A stretch of DNA of 64,000 nt from Runella sp. SP2 (GCF_003711225.1 NZ_CP031030.1:2418001-2482000); one strand, 5' to 3'; positions 32,306 through 40,801 are shown, numbered from the stretch's first letter. The notes: generated from the letters alone by a model not told the origin. Made by a program: numbers and translations.

Positions 32306-33571
32306 TCACCAACTAGCCAACCATTCAGTCACAAAATTGGGACTTTCCTGTACTCGTTCCACCATCCAAGCAAATGCTAAAATCATCATCATCACTGCTC
32401 CTACAGTACGTATAGGGCCGTAAAAGGAGGTTTTTGCCAATAAAAACAACAGGGGAAATGCCACAGCGATGAGCGCCAATTGCATTAGCTCAATACCCAC
32501 ATTAAACCCTAAAATACTCAGTACCATTTGGGTAGTCGATAACTCAAGATTGGTGAGGGTTTCGGCAAAGGCAAGGCCATGAACCAATCCAAACAATCCC
32601 GCAATGAGTACTTCTCGTTTGGGGTAAATGGGTTTCAACGCATGAAATGCCGCCACCAAAATCGTGATAGTGATAAGCACTTCAATGGGCTTCGCAGGAA
32701 AATGCAACCATTGAAGCGCCCCAATGAGTAAAGTCAGTGAATGCCCAACGGTAAACGCCGTGATAATTTTCAGAAGATTCAACAAACTGGCTTTCAGCGC
32801 TAAACGTTTACGCCAACGTCCATCTGAAGCAACCAGCATCGCTGGAAAAAGAAGCGTAAGAACAAACAATAGATGATCAGTACCTTCGGCGATATGGTCG
32901 ATGCCCAAATGCACCATGTTGATAAATCCTTTCCAGCGGCTTCCTTGTTGTAAACTCACCAAAAACGGATTCAATTTATTATTTACAGCATCCCATTCAA
33001 TGACCCCAATCTGTTGGGTCAGGGTATCTTCTCGCACCAATCCCTGCGCCCAGTCTTGCTTGACATGAATCAAGGCTTTGTGGCTTGCCACTTGGTGCAA
33101 GATGACATCATAATCAAAGAAAAAATTGCGCAAGTCGTAGCCAGACGGAGGGGTCATTTCAAACTCAACGGCCAACTCTTTGTACGTACCTACGATGGGG
33201 TTGTTACTCTCTAATAGCTGCATCTCCCCCACCGTAACTTTCCACACTACCCCTTCAAAACTCTTAGGACGTATGTGTTTCATCAGATACTCACGAAGCG
33301 CCCCGCCTAGCCGCTCAACCAATCGCTCAGAATGGTCGTTGACACTCATTCCAACCGCAGATTGAAGCTCACTTAAAGGCAACAAAACCTCACCCGAAAT
33401 ATGCTTTTCGTGGATGTTTAACACTACCATTGAATTGGGCATGGGGTGGGCAGAGAGAGAGCCCCCTGGCCCCCATTGGGGGAACAAAAATACCAATACC
33501 AATATCATTCGTATTCCGTTCCCCAATGAGGAGGAGAAAACGAGGGGAGTGAAGGGCCTAGTTTCCACCAT
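32306..33571 (-). CDS. HupE/UreJ-family membrane protein
   Basis: A 421-residue protein from the ATG at 33571, which overlaps the DUF3500 stop by 14 bp; an internal ATG at 33508 is an alternative. A signal peptide ends at SLSA before HPMPNS. Residues 45-230 form a soluble extracytoplasmic region, and the last 200 residues carry about six membrane helices with the HupE/UreJ signature: HLGIDHIAEGTDHLLFVLTL, AFTVGHSLTLL, FHALKPIY and FGLVHGLAFAETL. Characterised relatives are nickel or cobalt permeases serving hydrogenase or urease. Here the signal peptide contains the G/C-block palindrome (PQWGPGG, encoded at 33461-33484). No urease or hydrogenase gene is in the window. Confidence 0.85.
   Translation of the reverse strand: MVETRPFTPLVFSSSLGNGIRMILVLVFLFPQWGPGGSLSAHPMPNSMVVLNIHEKHISGEVLLPLSELQSAVGMSVNDHSERLVERLGGALREYLMKHIRPKSFEGVVWKVTVGEMQLLESNNPIVGTYKELAVEFEMTPPSGYDLRNFFFDYDVILHQVASHKALIHVKQDWAQGLVREDTLTQQIGVIEWDAVNNKLNPFLVSLQQGSRWKGFINMVHLGIDHIAEGTDHLLFVLTLLFPAMLVASDGRWRKRLALKASLLNLLKIITAFTVGHSLTLLIGALQWLHFPAKPIEVLITITILVAAFHALKPIYPKREVLIAGLFGLVHGLAFAETLTNLELSTTQMVLSILGFNVGIELMQLALIAVAFPLLFLLAKTSFYGPIRTVGAVMMMILAFAWMVERVQESPNFVTEWLASW
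33461..33484. repeat. G/C-block palindrome, copy in the hupE-like signal peptide
   Basis: GCCCCCTGGCCCCCATTGGG plus GGAA. It is translated as PQWGPGG in the h/c-region of the signal peptide. Confidence 0.75.
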
Positions 33572-34958
33572 AATCTGATTTTCTATCTCTCCAGACTGAG
33601 TGAGGGTGAACACCATTTCTGATAATAATTCCGCCTTGCATCGACCATTCAATCCATACACTTGGGCCATCAATCAACAAATAATCACCTTGGGCTGCCA
33701 TGGTTGTACCTCCGTAATAAGAAACGTAGGTTTCGTCTAGCTCGGATTTGTATTTGGCCAATACTGCTGCGGCTGCTTTGTCATCCAAATCATCGACATA
33801 AGTTTTAATCGCGGCCAACAATAAATCTTTCTGAGCCGTCGTCAAGTTTCCAGCTTTTACTCCCGTTTTAGTGGCTGGGAAACTGCCGTCTTTTTGAGGA
33901 CCAACAATCAAATCATTTTGCGCCGCCGAACGCTTTGCCGTAGCTAGTTCGGCGGTACTTAGGCTTTTCATAAAATTAGCCAATGCCGCTGTTTCTTGCA
34001 CCAAAGGTTGTACCGTTTTTCCTGTGTTCGTCGATGTCCAAGTTGGATACGGCTCTGTTGAGCGGAACGACGGTGTGCCACCTGTCATTTTACCCCCATT
34101 GTAGGTATGAATAATAGTTCCGTGGTGACCACCAATTTGCAAACACCACAAACCCGTTGTACTTGGCGTTCCTAGAATCCCAATGTAGTAATTACCTGAG
34201 CCATAGCCGCTGTCACCGCCGTTTGCTCTCAGATAGTCATCCGCATCAATAATCCCTGCATATTCTTCACTTCCTTCGTTAGCTCCTGTTCCCGTAGCTA
34301 CTTTCACTAAGTTATAGAAAGCCGTCCATTGCGCGGTAGAGAACGTACTTGAAGCTAATCCTACACGTCCTTTGTACAATGATTGGGGCAAATTGCTCCA
34401 GAGTTTGGCTTGGGCAACGGTATAAGTATATTGTGCTGAGGTCAACTGAGAGGATGTTAATGTAGTTTTAAACGCCTCGGCAGCTGCCACAATAGCCGCA
34501 ATGTCGGTATCCATTGCCCAAGCCGTGCCTGTGCCCGACGACGAACCTGCGGCTGAGACCGAAAGCGACAACGTGCACGATTGACCACCCAATGAAATAG
34601 CAAATGAAGCTGTTCCACTAGCTGAGGGAGTACCTGTGATGGCATAGGTCACTGAACCTGCTCCCGACGCCAAAGTTCCTGATGCTAACGTGGCGGTCAA
34701 GCCTGTAACCCCCGTGGAGGCAATCCCCGAACCCGCCGAATAAGCCACACCATTGCCTCCCGTGTAGGGCACGGTGGCTGTTCCCGTGAAAGCGGCACTT
34801 GCTTGAGGTATGCCTGAGAAAGTAACTGAAACGCAGCTAAGAGCAGTTACCGTCGCTGTTGAAGTTGTTGGAGTAGGATCGTCTGTTGACTTACTACAAG
34901 CAATCAACAAAACAAAAGTGCTTACACAAACACTGGCGAGAAAATGATTCATTTTCAT
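33558..34958 (-). CDS. DUF3500 lipoprotein with N-terminal beta domain
   Basis: A 466-residue protein. The ATG at 34958 is preferred; an upstream in-frame TTG falls in a hairpin. The lipoprotein signal ends in the lipobox LIAC (about residue 22). Residues 30-145 are a threonine/serine/glycine-rich beta domain of the Bacteroidota surface type (TVTALSCVSVTFSGIPQ). Residues 150-460 match DUF3500: LWSNLPQSLYKGRVGLASS, the active-site-like LQIGGHHGTIIHTYNGG, AALANFMKSLS, and a C-terminal GPSVWIEWSMQGG then HPHSVWRD. Function unknown. It is first in a cluster with HupE- and TonB-receptor genes, and its upstream region shares an element with the neighbouring LytTR system. Confidence 0.82.
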   Translation of the reverse strand: MKMNHFLASVCVSTFVLLIACSKSTDDPTPTTSTATVTALSCVSVTFSGIPQASAAFTGTATVPYTGGNGVAYSAGSGIASTGVTGLTATLASGTLASGAGSVTYAITGTPSASGTASFAISLGGQSCTLSLSVSAAGSSSGTGTAWAMDTDIAAIVAAAEAFKTTLTSSQLTSAQYTYTVAQAKLWSNLPQSLYKGRVGLASSTFSTAQWTAFYNLVKVATGTGANEGSEEYAGIIDADDYLRANGGDSGYGSGNYYIGILGTPSTTGLWCLQIGGHHGTIIHTYNGGKMTGGTPSFRSTEPYPTWTSTNTGKTVQPLVQETAALANFMKSLSTAELATAKRSAAQNDLIVGPQKDGSFPATKTGVKAGNLTTAQKDLLLAAIKTYVDDLDDKAAAAVLAKYKSELDETYVSYYGGTTMAAQGDYLLIDGPSVWIEWSMQGGIIIRNGVHPHSVWRDRKSDYGGN

Positions 34959-34959
34959 A

Positions 34960-34991
34960 CTAATCAATTGAATTTGGTTTCAATTGATTAG
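34960..34991 (-). promoter_or_regulatory. Leader hairpin before the DUF3500 start codon
   Basis: Perfect 13-bp arms CTAATCAATTGAA / TTCAATTGATTAG with a 6-nt loop end directly beside the ATG. In mRNA the hairpin would sit across the ribosome-binding region. Confidence 0.55.
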
Positions 34992-35036
34992 ACGCACCTT
35001 TTTAATTCGGTGTTGAGTTAAAGGAAGTATTTGAAA

Positions 35037-35064
35037 GTGAAAAGGAAAAAACGACAAGTGAATC
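35037..35064 (-). promoter_or_regulatory. Shared upstream element, copy before the DUF3500 gene
   Basis: On the minus strand the element starts GATTCACT and ends TTTTTTCCTTTTCAC, 79 bp before the DUF3500 start. A near-identical element (25 of 28 positions) lies at 36870-36897 before the histidine kinase gene. Both are followed after 7 nt by a TAC-starting -7-like octamer. Confidence 0.6.
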
Positions 35065-35070
35065 GTCGAT

Positions 35071-35826
35071 TTAGGTCGTTTCAAGCCACTTTTTGAAAGG
35101 CGTTACTTTTTCTTTGCTAATAATGATAGGAAACCCTGCTACGGGTTGCACTTTTACGTTGACACGACTGTTGAAATGCGATTCTATTTCTACGACACTT
35201 TCCCGCGAAAGAATATATTGCCGATTGGCACGGATAAATTCGGCGGGGTCGAGTTGGCCTTCTAAGTCTTCCAATTTAAAATCAATCACTAGCTTTCGAC
35301 CATCGCATAACTGCCCATACACCAAGCCATTGTCTATAAAAAAGTAGGCAAATTCTTCGGTTTTGATGGGAAGTAATTTATCTCTAAATTTTACTAAAAA
35401 GCTTTTGCGATACGCTTTAGGCATAAAAACCTGCTGCTGAATCAATTCATTCAAACGTTCTTGTTGCATCAGCTGCTGGTTTTGAAATTTCTCAATCGAA
35501 AAACGCAACGAATCTTCATCGATGGGTTTCAACAAATAATCAACGCTGTTGTGTTTAAATGCCCGAATGGCGTATTCGTCAAAAGCCGTTGTAAAAATGA
35601 TGGGAGTTTTGAGATGCACTTGTTCGTAGATGTCGAATGAAATTCCATCGGCTAGTTGAATATCCGAAAAAATCAAGTCGGGACTGGGATGAGACGTAAA
35701 CCATTTTATACCTTCTTCTACGCTTTCAATGACCGTTTCGACGGGGTCTTCCACGCCTATTTCTCGCAACAAAAATTTCAATTGACTTGCCGCCGCTGGC
35801 TCATCTTCCACAATGACTATCTTCAT
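35071..35826 (-). CDS. LytTR-family response regulator
   Basis: A 251-residue cytoplasmic regulator from the ATG at 35826, the start that overlaps the kinase stop (ATGA). Residues 1-120 are a receiver domain: acidic pocket VIVEDEPAA, phospho-acceptor Asp in LIFSDIQLADG (about residue 55), Thr in IIFTTAFDEYA and Lys in LLKPID. Residues 140-250 are a LytTR DNA-binding domain (FLVKFRDKLLPIKTEEFAYF, FIRANRQYILS, FPIIISKEKVTPFKKWL). It acts with the kinase encoded just upstream. The shared element at 35037 and 36870 is its best candidate binding site, which would make it control both itself and the DUF3500 cluster. Confidence 0.93.
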   Translation of the reverse strand: MKIVIVEDEPAAASQLKFLLREIGVEDPVETVIESVEEGIKWFTSHPSPDLIFSDIQLADGISFDIYEQVHLKTPIIFTTAFDEYAIRAFKHNSVDYLLKPIDEDSLRFSIEKFQNQQLMQQERLNELIQQQVFMPKAYRKSFLVKFRDKLLPIKTEEFAYFFIDNGLVYGQLCDGRKLVIDFKLEDLEGQLDPAEFIRANRQYILSRESVVEIESHFNSRVNVKVQPVAGFPIIISKEKVTPFKKWLETT

Positions 35827-36797
35827 GGTATTAATGGTAAAACAACACAAAATTCCTCCCCTTGTTTGATTTCAATTTCACAGTGAGTCAACAATTTAAA
35901 ACGTTGGTTGAGGTTGGCCAATCCAATTCCCGTCCCCTCCGAATTCGGCCTCAGATTTAAAGAATTTCGAACCAACATTTGTTGACTATCTGTCTGGTAT
36001 TCAACAAAGATACTCAACGGGTTTGCTGAGGAGATGACGTTATGTTTGATGGCATTTTCAATCAACAGTTGAATCGAAAGAGGTGGTATTTTGACGGGAG
36101 CCTGCGCATCTACGTTTTTATAAATTTTGAGGTTATTCCCAAAGCGCATTTGTAAAAGAAAAATATAGCTATCCACCAAATCCATTTCTTCTTTGAGCAT
36201 TACCAGCGACTGTTCTTGCATTGTCAACGAATACCTAAGTACTTGCGATAATTTTTGGAGATACCGCTGACTTTTGGCTTTGTCTTCGTTGATAAGCCAG
36301 CTAAGGGTATTGAGAGAATTAAACAAAAAATGCGGGTTGAGTTGGTTTTTAAGGGAGTTAAGTTGAACCAATACATTTTCATGTTTTAGCTGCTCATTTT
36401 CCAGCAAAACCTCATTTTTCTTCTCCGCTTCGGTCATAAAACGGCTAAAAAAGTAAGCAATAATTGCCATCAATACGCCGCGAACCACGACCGTTCCTCC
36501 CGTTTTGAGGGGCAAACCAATGATAAAATAGTTCGCCAATGTCAAACCAACACTATACGCCGATAGTATAATCCCAGCTCCTACCCACTGCTTAGTTGCC
36601 ACTTCGTTTTTCTTTGTGGCTTCATAAATCCATTGAATAAATCCCATTGCAAAGGCAACACTGAACGCTACTTGCAAAAAAATATCCAATTGAACGATGG
36701 GACGGTTCAATCGAGGGAGGTTGATAAATACGATGGGGAAATTGACAAACGATGCCACAAAGAGGGCGATTCCCCACACAAATCTTTTCTTCGTCAT
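35823..36797 (-). CDS. LytS/YehU-type sensor histidine kinase
   Basis: A 324-residue inner-membrane kinase. Residues 1-130 carry four hydrophobic segments. The His_kinase domain has the phospho-acceptor His in QLNPHFLFNSLNTLSWLI (about residue 158), the N-box in LLIENAIKHNVI and a short ATP-binding tail with GTGIGLANLNQRF. It lacks an obvious periplasmic sensor domain, so it may sense membrane state or a partner protein. It overlaps the LytTR regulator gene by 4 bp (ATGA) and together they form a two-component system. The conserved element at 36870-36897 lies 73 bp before its start. Confidence 0.92.
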   Translation of the reverse strand: MTKKRFVWGIALFVASFVNFPIVFINLPRLNRPIVQLDIFLQVAFSVAFAMGFIQWIYEATKKNEVATKQWVGAGIILSAYSVGLTLANYFIIGLPLKTGGTVVVRGVLMAIIAYFFSRFMTEAEKKNEVLLENEQLKHENVLVQLNSLKNQLNPHFLFNSLNTLSWLINEDKAKSQRYLQKLSQVLRYSLTMQEQSLVMLKEEMDLVDSYIFLLQMRFGNNLKIYKNVDAQAPVKIPPLSIQLLIENAIKHNVISSANPLSIFVEYQTDSQQMLVRNSLNLRPNSEGTGIGLANLNQRFKLLTHCEIEIKQGEEFCVVLPLIP

Positions 36798-36869
36798 TCT
36801 GAAATATCAAGCTTTACGCTAATAACTGAAATCCGTTATTTCTTATTCAAACCACGAAGGTAAATATAC

Positions 36870-36897
36870 GTGAAAAGGAAAAAATGGCCAGTGAATC
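36870..36897 (-). promoter_or_regulatory. Shared upstream element, copy before the histidine kinase gene
   Basis: Minus-strand copy of the element at 35037-35064, with the same start (GATTCACT) and end (TTTTTTCCTTTTCAC). TACCTTCG follows after 7 nt as a likely -7 element. Confidence 0.6.
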
Positions 36898-36906
36898 TAA
36901 ATAGGT

Positions 36907-36949
36907 AAAAAGCGTTCAGTTGAATACATTTCAAACTGAACGCTTTTTG
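36907..36949 (-). terminator. Intrinsic terminator after the GH3 gene
   Basis: Stem AAAAAGCGTTCAGTT / AACTGAACGCTTTTT around an A/T-rich loop, downstream of the minus-strand GH3 stop and upstream of the kinase promoter. Confidence 0.85.
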
Positions 36950-36976
36950 TAAAATCGTTTGCTTTTTTGTATCGGG

Positions 36977-37032
36977 CGGGTTGTGAGCAACCCTTTACAC
37001 ACTTTGGGCGAGTTGTGAGCAACCCTTGGCAC
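36977..37032. repeat. Two GGGTTG-TGAG-CAACCC hairpin repeats, 3' side of the GH3 gene
   Basis: Copies at 36977-37000 and 37009-37032 (the second with GAGTTG), 32 bp apart. Each is a small hairpin followed by a TTxxCAC tail. Three further copies lie on the other side of the GH3 gene. Confidence 0.8.
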
Positions 37033-37038
37033 GAAGGG

Positions 37039-39336
37039 TTATTTTCTAAACTTCGTCACGCGTGCATCTTTAATCACCCCTTTCCAGTTGAGCCCGAATC
37101 CAAAATTATAAACGTTTCCATCGGTGTCTTTGTGGCAGGTCAAATCGTAAGGAACGTCTTCTGCCTGTTTTTCGACGGTTGTCATGTCCAACGGCATTTG
37201 CATTGGCAACAAAGCCGATGGCTCTGATTTACCCGCAATGGTTTCAATGATGGCTTGGTCTTGCACTCCAAAACTCAACAAAATCGCGGACGCCGCAGGC
37301 TCTATTTCCGAAAACACCATCGGATTGGTGGTATTGACCGATACAATCACAGGTTTCCCTTTCATCTTGGCTTTGGTATCTTGTACCAATTTCATATCAG
37401 TGTTGTTGGGCGTTTTTACCATTTTTCCCTTGTACGAACGATTCGTAAAGTTTTCTAGCGCATCGCCCCCCGCAATACTCACTTCGCGGGCGTCGGTGGC
37501 CGTATAGTCATTGTACTGCAAACTGATTGGGATGTAGCCATTGCCTCCTTTGGTTACATCTTCTTTATCATACCCAATGTTTGCTTTAGGGTTTTCGATA
37601 AAAACAAGGGCAAAATCGGCCTCGTCGGCATTGTCAGTAACGTTAAAATATTTTTTGACTATCTCCATATTTACAGGATAATCCTCCGACGCGGGCGTTT
37701 CCATTCCTAAGAAATTGCGGCTCGCGGCCACAAAACGTTTGGGTACGTACGCTGTCTTTTTGGAGGCAATCGGCAATGCTTGTCCGTGATTTTTCAACAA
37801 AACTATCGACTTCAACTGTGCTTCGTAGCCTGCTTTCATAAATTCAGGCTTTCCAACTGTGGCATTTGTTTGTTCAGGATTGAGGTAAGGATTTTCAAAC
37901 ACTCCTACTTGGAAAATATTTCTCAACAAACGAACCGCCGATTGCTCCATCCGTGCCCTGATTTTGGCCTCACCGTATTCTTTTATGCCCAATTGATACG
38001 CGTCCAAAATAGGTTTCATATCATTGACCCCGCCGTATTGATCAACGCCCGCCATCAAAGCTTTGTAGTGTAGTTCGGCCAACGTTAGGTTTTCAACACC
38101 CCACGATTTCCCGTCCATAAACGAGTCCATCGACGTGTGAAGTTTGGTTACGTTCCAGTCGGTACACACCACGCCGTCGTAGCCGTATTTGGTACGAAGC
38201 AAGTCCGTAATGAGGTATTTATTGTAGTTGTTGGCCACGTTTTCGTGGTTTTTCTTATCCTGATTCCACGAAATGGTGTAGTAAGGCATGACCGCCGACG
38301 CCATTTTTGTTTTTCCTTTTAACTTAAACGCGCCCTCGGTAAACGGTATCAAATGAGCGTCGAAATTATTACCAGGATACACCGCAAACTTTCCGTTGGC
38401 GTAGTGGGCATCTCTACCCGCTTCTCCAGAACCTCCTCCTGGCCAGTGCTTTACCATGGCATTGACACTCATCAAGCCCCAATCAGCCGACTGAAAACCT
38501 TCGCAGTATGCTTGTCCCAAAGCAGCAGAAAGTAGCGGACTTTCGCCAAAAGTACCATTGAAACGCGACCAGCGAGGCTCGGTTGCAATGTCAACTTGGG
38601 GCGAAAGTGCCGTGGTAATGCCCAAAGCACGGTATTCAGCCGCTGCGATTTTACCAAATTTTTCTACCAATATCGGATCAAACGTAGCTGCCATTCCTAA
38701 CGAACTTGGCCACATCGAAATCTCTCCTCCCGATGCGGCGTCGTACTCTGCGCGCGAACGTGTACCGTGGCGTGGGTCAGAACTGTTGTTGGCAGGAATC
38801 CCCAGTCCAACACTTTCGCAAAACGCCTGCATTTTGTTGTTCCATTTAGCAGCAATTTCGGGGCTCTGGACGGTCGTAATCAACACGTGTCGGAGGTTAT
38901 CGTCGGCCAAAAATTTCTTTTGCTGATCGGTCAGGTCAGTGGGATCAGTTTCACCCGCTTTAAACGGCTTTCCGTTGTAAGTCCCTGAAAAATAACCACC
39001 AGCACGGGCAGGAATCGACTGATGCGACGAGTAAAGCATCAAACCCGCAATTTGCTCTACGGTCAATTTTGAGGCTAAATCTTTCGCGCGCTCATTGTCT
39101 GACAAACGCCAATCTTCGTACTTATCAAGCTTCCCGTTTTTGTTTAAATCCTTGAAAGCAAAGCCATCAATCGTCAAAAGTTTTACTCCCGACGCAGGCG
39201 CATAGCCCAGTGCTTTACCTCCCTGATTTTGGACAAGAGTAAACCCTGCTTGGGAAGTTTCTGACCATTTTTGTTGGGCCAAAGTGGTGGTAATGATGCC
39301 TAAAAATAAGCAACCTGAAAGGGTAATTTTATTCAT
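37039..39336 (-). CDS. Secreted GH3 beta-glucosidase-like enzyme
   Basis: A 765-residue protein with signal peptide MNKITLSGCLFLGIITTTLA. The N-terminal GH3 barrel includes the substrate-site Asp region KHWPGGGSGEAGRDAHYANG and the nucleophile Asp in GVVCTDWNVT (about residue 395). The second alpha/beta domain follows (SIVLLKNHGQALP, NTTNPMVFSE). The fibronectin III tail common in long GH3 enzymes is missing; the protein ends shortly after the second domain. At about residue 58-72 an EF-hand-like loop (DLNKNGKLDKYEDW) precedes the barrel and may bind calcium. It should act in the periplasm on beta-linked oligosaccharides. Transcribed alone; repeats bracket it on both sides. Confidence 0.92.
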   Translation of the reverse strand: MNKITLSGCLFLGIITTTLAQQKWSETSQAGFTLVQNQGGKALGYAPASGVKLLTIDGFAFKDLNKNGKLDKYEDWRLSDNERAKDLASKLTVEQIAGLMLYSSHQSIPARAGGYFSGTYNGKPFKAGETDPTDLTDQQKKFLADDNLRHVLITTVQSPEIAAKWNNKMQAFCESVGLGIPANNSSDPRHGTRSRAEYDAASGGEISMWPSSLGMAATFDPILVEKFGKIAAAEYRALGITTALSPQVDIATEPRWSRFNGTFGESPLLSAALGQAYCEGFQSADWGLMSVNAMVKHWPGGGSGEAGRDAHYANGKFAVYPGNNFDAHLIPFTEGAFKLKGKTKMASAVMPYYTISWNQDKKNHENVANNYNKYLITDLLRTKYGYDGVVCTDWNVTKLHTSMDSFMDGKSWGVENLTLAELHYKALMAGVDQYGGVNDMKPILDAYQLGIKEYGEAKIRARMEQSAVRLLRNIFQVGVFENPYLNPEQTNATVGKPEFMKAGYEAQLKSIVLLKNHGQALPIASKKTAYVPKRFVAASRNFLGMETPASEDYPVNMEIVKKYFNVTDNADEADFALVFIENPKANIGYDKEDVTKGGNGYIPISLQYNDYTATDAREVSIAGGDALENFTNRSYKGKMVKTPNNTDMKLVQDTKAKMKGKPVIVSVNTTNPMVFSEIEPAASAILLSFGVQDQAIIETIAGKSEPSALLPMQMPLDMTTVEKQAEDVPYDLTCHKDTDGNVYNFGFGLNWKGVIKDARVTKFRK

Positions 39337-39487
39337 TGGTGTTTGGTCAATTTGAATGTATCATTTCGATACAATGATAATTTATATTCTCCAAAAAGCA
39401 CAATTTTGTAATTGGTAAATCCATGATTTGGGTGGAAGAATCGGCAGATGGGGCAATTGGCTCGACTAACCTCTTTCACGTAAAAAT

Positions 39488-39574
39488 CGGGTTTTGAGCA
39501 ACCCTCAGCACAGAGAGTCGGGTTGTGAGCAACCCTTTGCACGGTAAAATCGGGTTTTGAGAAACCCTCAGCAC
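39488..39574. repeat. Three GGGTTG-TGAG-CAACCC hairpin repeats, 5' side of the GH3 gene
   Basis: Copies at 39488-39511, 39519-39542 and 39551-39574, with a period of 31-32 bp. Core GGGTTxTGAGCAACCC; the tails alternate CAGCAC and TTTGCAC. In the 469-bp gap 39337-39805 I see only these repeats, the inverted-repeat element at 39625-39796 and about 150 bp of A/T-rich leader. Confidence 0.82.
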
Positions 39575-39624
39575 AGTCAGCACGGTCACCACAATCTAAA
39601 AAATAGATAAATGTATAACTGTAC

Positions 39625-39796
39625 CGCGAACTTTTCAAGAAATGTGCCTTTAGGCACTACCTCTTTGTAGTTATAGGGGCCTATTTTCTTATTTTAGTGT
39701 GCCGTAGGTACACAAGATTGGGTAACCCCTCATTATTCTACAAATGTTAAGCCTCTATGAGGCACAAAACCAAGTACTTATCTTGAAAAGTTCGCG
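39625..39796. mobile_element. MITE-like element with 16-bp terminal inverted repeats
   Basis: CGCGAACTTTTCAAGA at 39625-39640 and its exact complement TCTTGAAAAGTTCGCG at 39781-39796 enclose 140 bp. Inside are further short palindromes: GTGCCTTTAGGCAC, GTGTGCCGTAGGTACAC and a GCCTCTATGAGGC hairpin. No open reading frame fits inside. The size and structure suit a non-autonomous element or a large structured repeat. No target-site duplication is evident. Confidence 0.6.
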
Positions 39797-39805
39797 TTAA
39801 TTACA

Positions 39806-40801
39806 CTACATCGTCACAACTATTTTGCTCTCCCCTCCTTTGGACGCTGTCTCTAACGCAGTTTGCAGTGCGCCAAATGGAGCAAAACTTGAGATAATTT
39901 TACTTGGAGAAACTACTTTTCGTTGTATCAATTGAATGGTTCGTTTGAAATCAGTTGGGTGATGATAAATAATGGAAGGCACAATGGTTATTCCTTCTCT
40001 TGCAATTTTTAGAGGAACAAACTCCGCAGGCTTTTCAGAAAGTCCTACCAAAACGATTTCCGCTCCTCTCGGTGCCGCTGAAGCAACCAAAGTCGCCGTC
40101 GCGGCCAAACCCGCACATTCAAACACAGCGACAACCTCCTGAGCCGTCCATATTGAAAGCAAAGTTTCGGCATCTCCATTGGCCGCAATTGCCCCTTCTT
40201 GAACAGCTTTTTGCAATTTGTTTTGGTTAATTTCAGTCACCAAAACCTGATACCCTAAACGCAGCGCAAGGTGGTTCAAAAGCAGGCCAATTGCTCCTAA
40301 ACCCACAATTGCAATGGTATCTCCTGGCTTGGCAGAGGACGAAAAGAGGGCGTGAACACCCACTGCCATAGGTTCGATACAAACGGCGTCCTCATCCGAA
40401 ATTTCGTCTGGAACAGACCACGCAAAATCTGATGGGAGGCAGACGTATTCGGCAAAACAACCGTTTTCGAGCAGACCCACTACGCGTTTATTGGAGCAAA
40501 TATACCCGCGTCCACTTTGGCAAAATTTACAACGTTGGCAGGGAATATTGGGCTCAACGGCTACTCTTTCCCCTACTTTTCGACCTATAACCCCTTCTCC
40601 AACTTTATCAACCATACCCAGCCCTTCATGCCCAATGATGGTCGGTTTAGATAGGCTGCGATGACCCAAAAACAAATGTACATCGGAGCCACAAATCCCC
40701 ACTTTGGAAAGCTTAATTCGTACCTCCCCAGCTTTAGGCTCGGGAGTATCAATTGTGCGTTGAACAATTTTTTTGGGTCCTTCTAAAAATGCTGCTTTCA
40801 T
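39806..40801 (-). CDS. Zinc-dependent medium-chain alcohol dehydrogenase
   Basis: A 331-residue cytoplasmic NAD(P)-dependent dehydrogenase. The catalytic zinc site is seen in GICGSDVHLFLGH and IIGHEGLGMVDKVGEG (Cys about residue 37, His-Glu about 58-59). The structural zinc uses the four cysteines of CQRCKFCQSGRGYIC. The Rossmann motif is VGLGAIGLLL (about 165). It resembles the sorbitol/threonine dehydrogenase branch. It starts in the stop codon of the AAHS transporter gene (TAATG), so it is the last gene of the aromatic operon and may oxidise or reduce an aromatic or polyol intermediate. Substrate not assignable. Confidence 0.88.
   Translation of the reverse strand: MKAAFLEGPKKIVQRTIDTPEPKAGEVRIKLSKVGICGSDVHLFLGHRSLSKPTIIGHEGLGMVDKVGEGVIGRKVGERVAVEPNIPCQRCKFCQSGRGYICSNKRVVGLLENGCFAEYVCLPSDFAWSVPDEISDEDAVCIEPMAVGVHALFSSSAKPGDTIAIVGLGAIGLLLNHLALRLGYQVLVTEINQNKLQKAVQEGAIAANGDAETLLSIWTAQEVVAVFECAGLAATATLVASAAPRGAEIVLVGLSEKPAEFVPLKIAREGITIVPSIIYHHPTDFKRTIQLIQRKVVSPSKIISSFAPFGALQTALETASKGGESKIVVTM

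Noticed and set aside
36977-39574. Possible CRISPR array around the GH3 gene
   Set aside because: The 24-bp units with 7-8 bp gaps have no unique spacers of about 30 bp, and no cas gene is in the window.
39333-39638. Open frame of 101 codons upstream of the GH3 gene
   Set aside because: It is composed of the GGGTTG hairpin repeats, which give repeating KPDF/EGxSK-type peptides; there is no start context and no homology.
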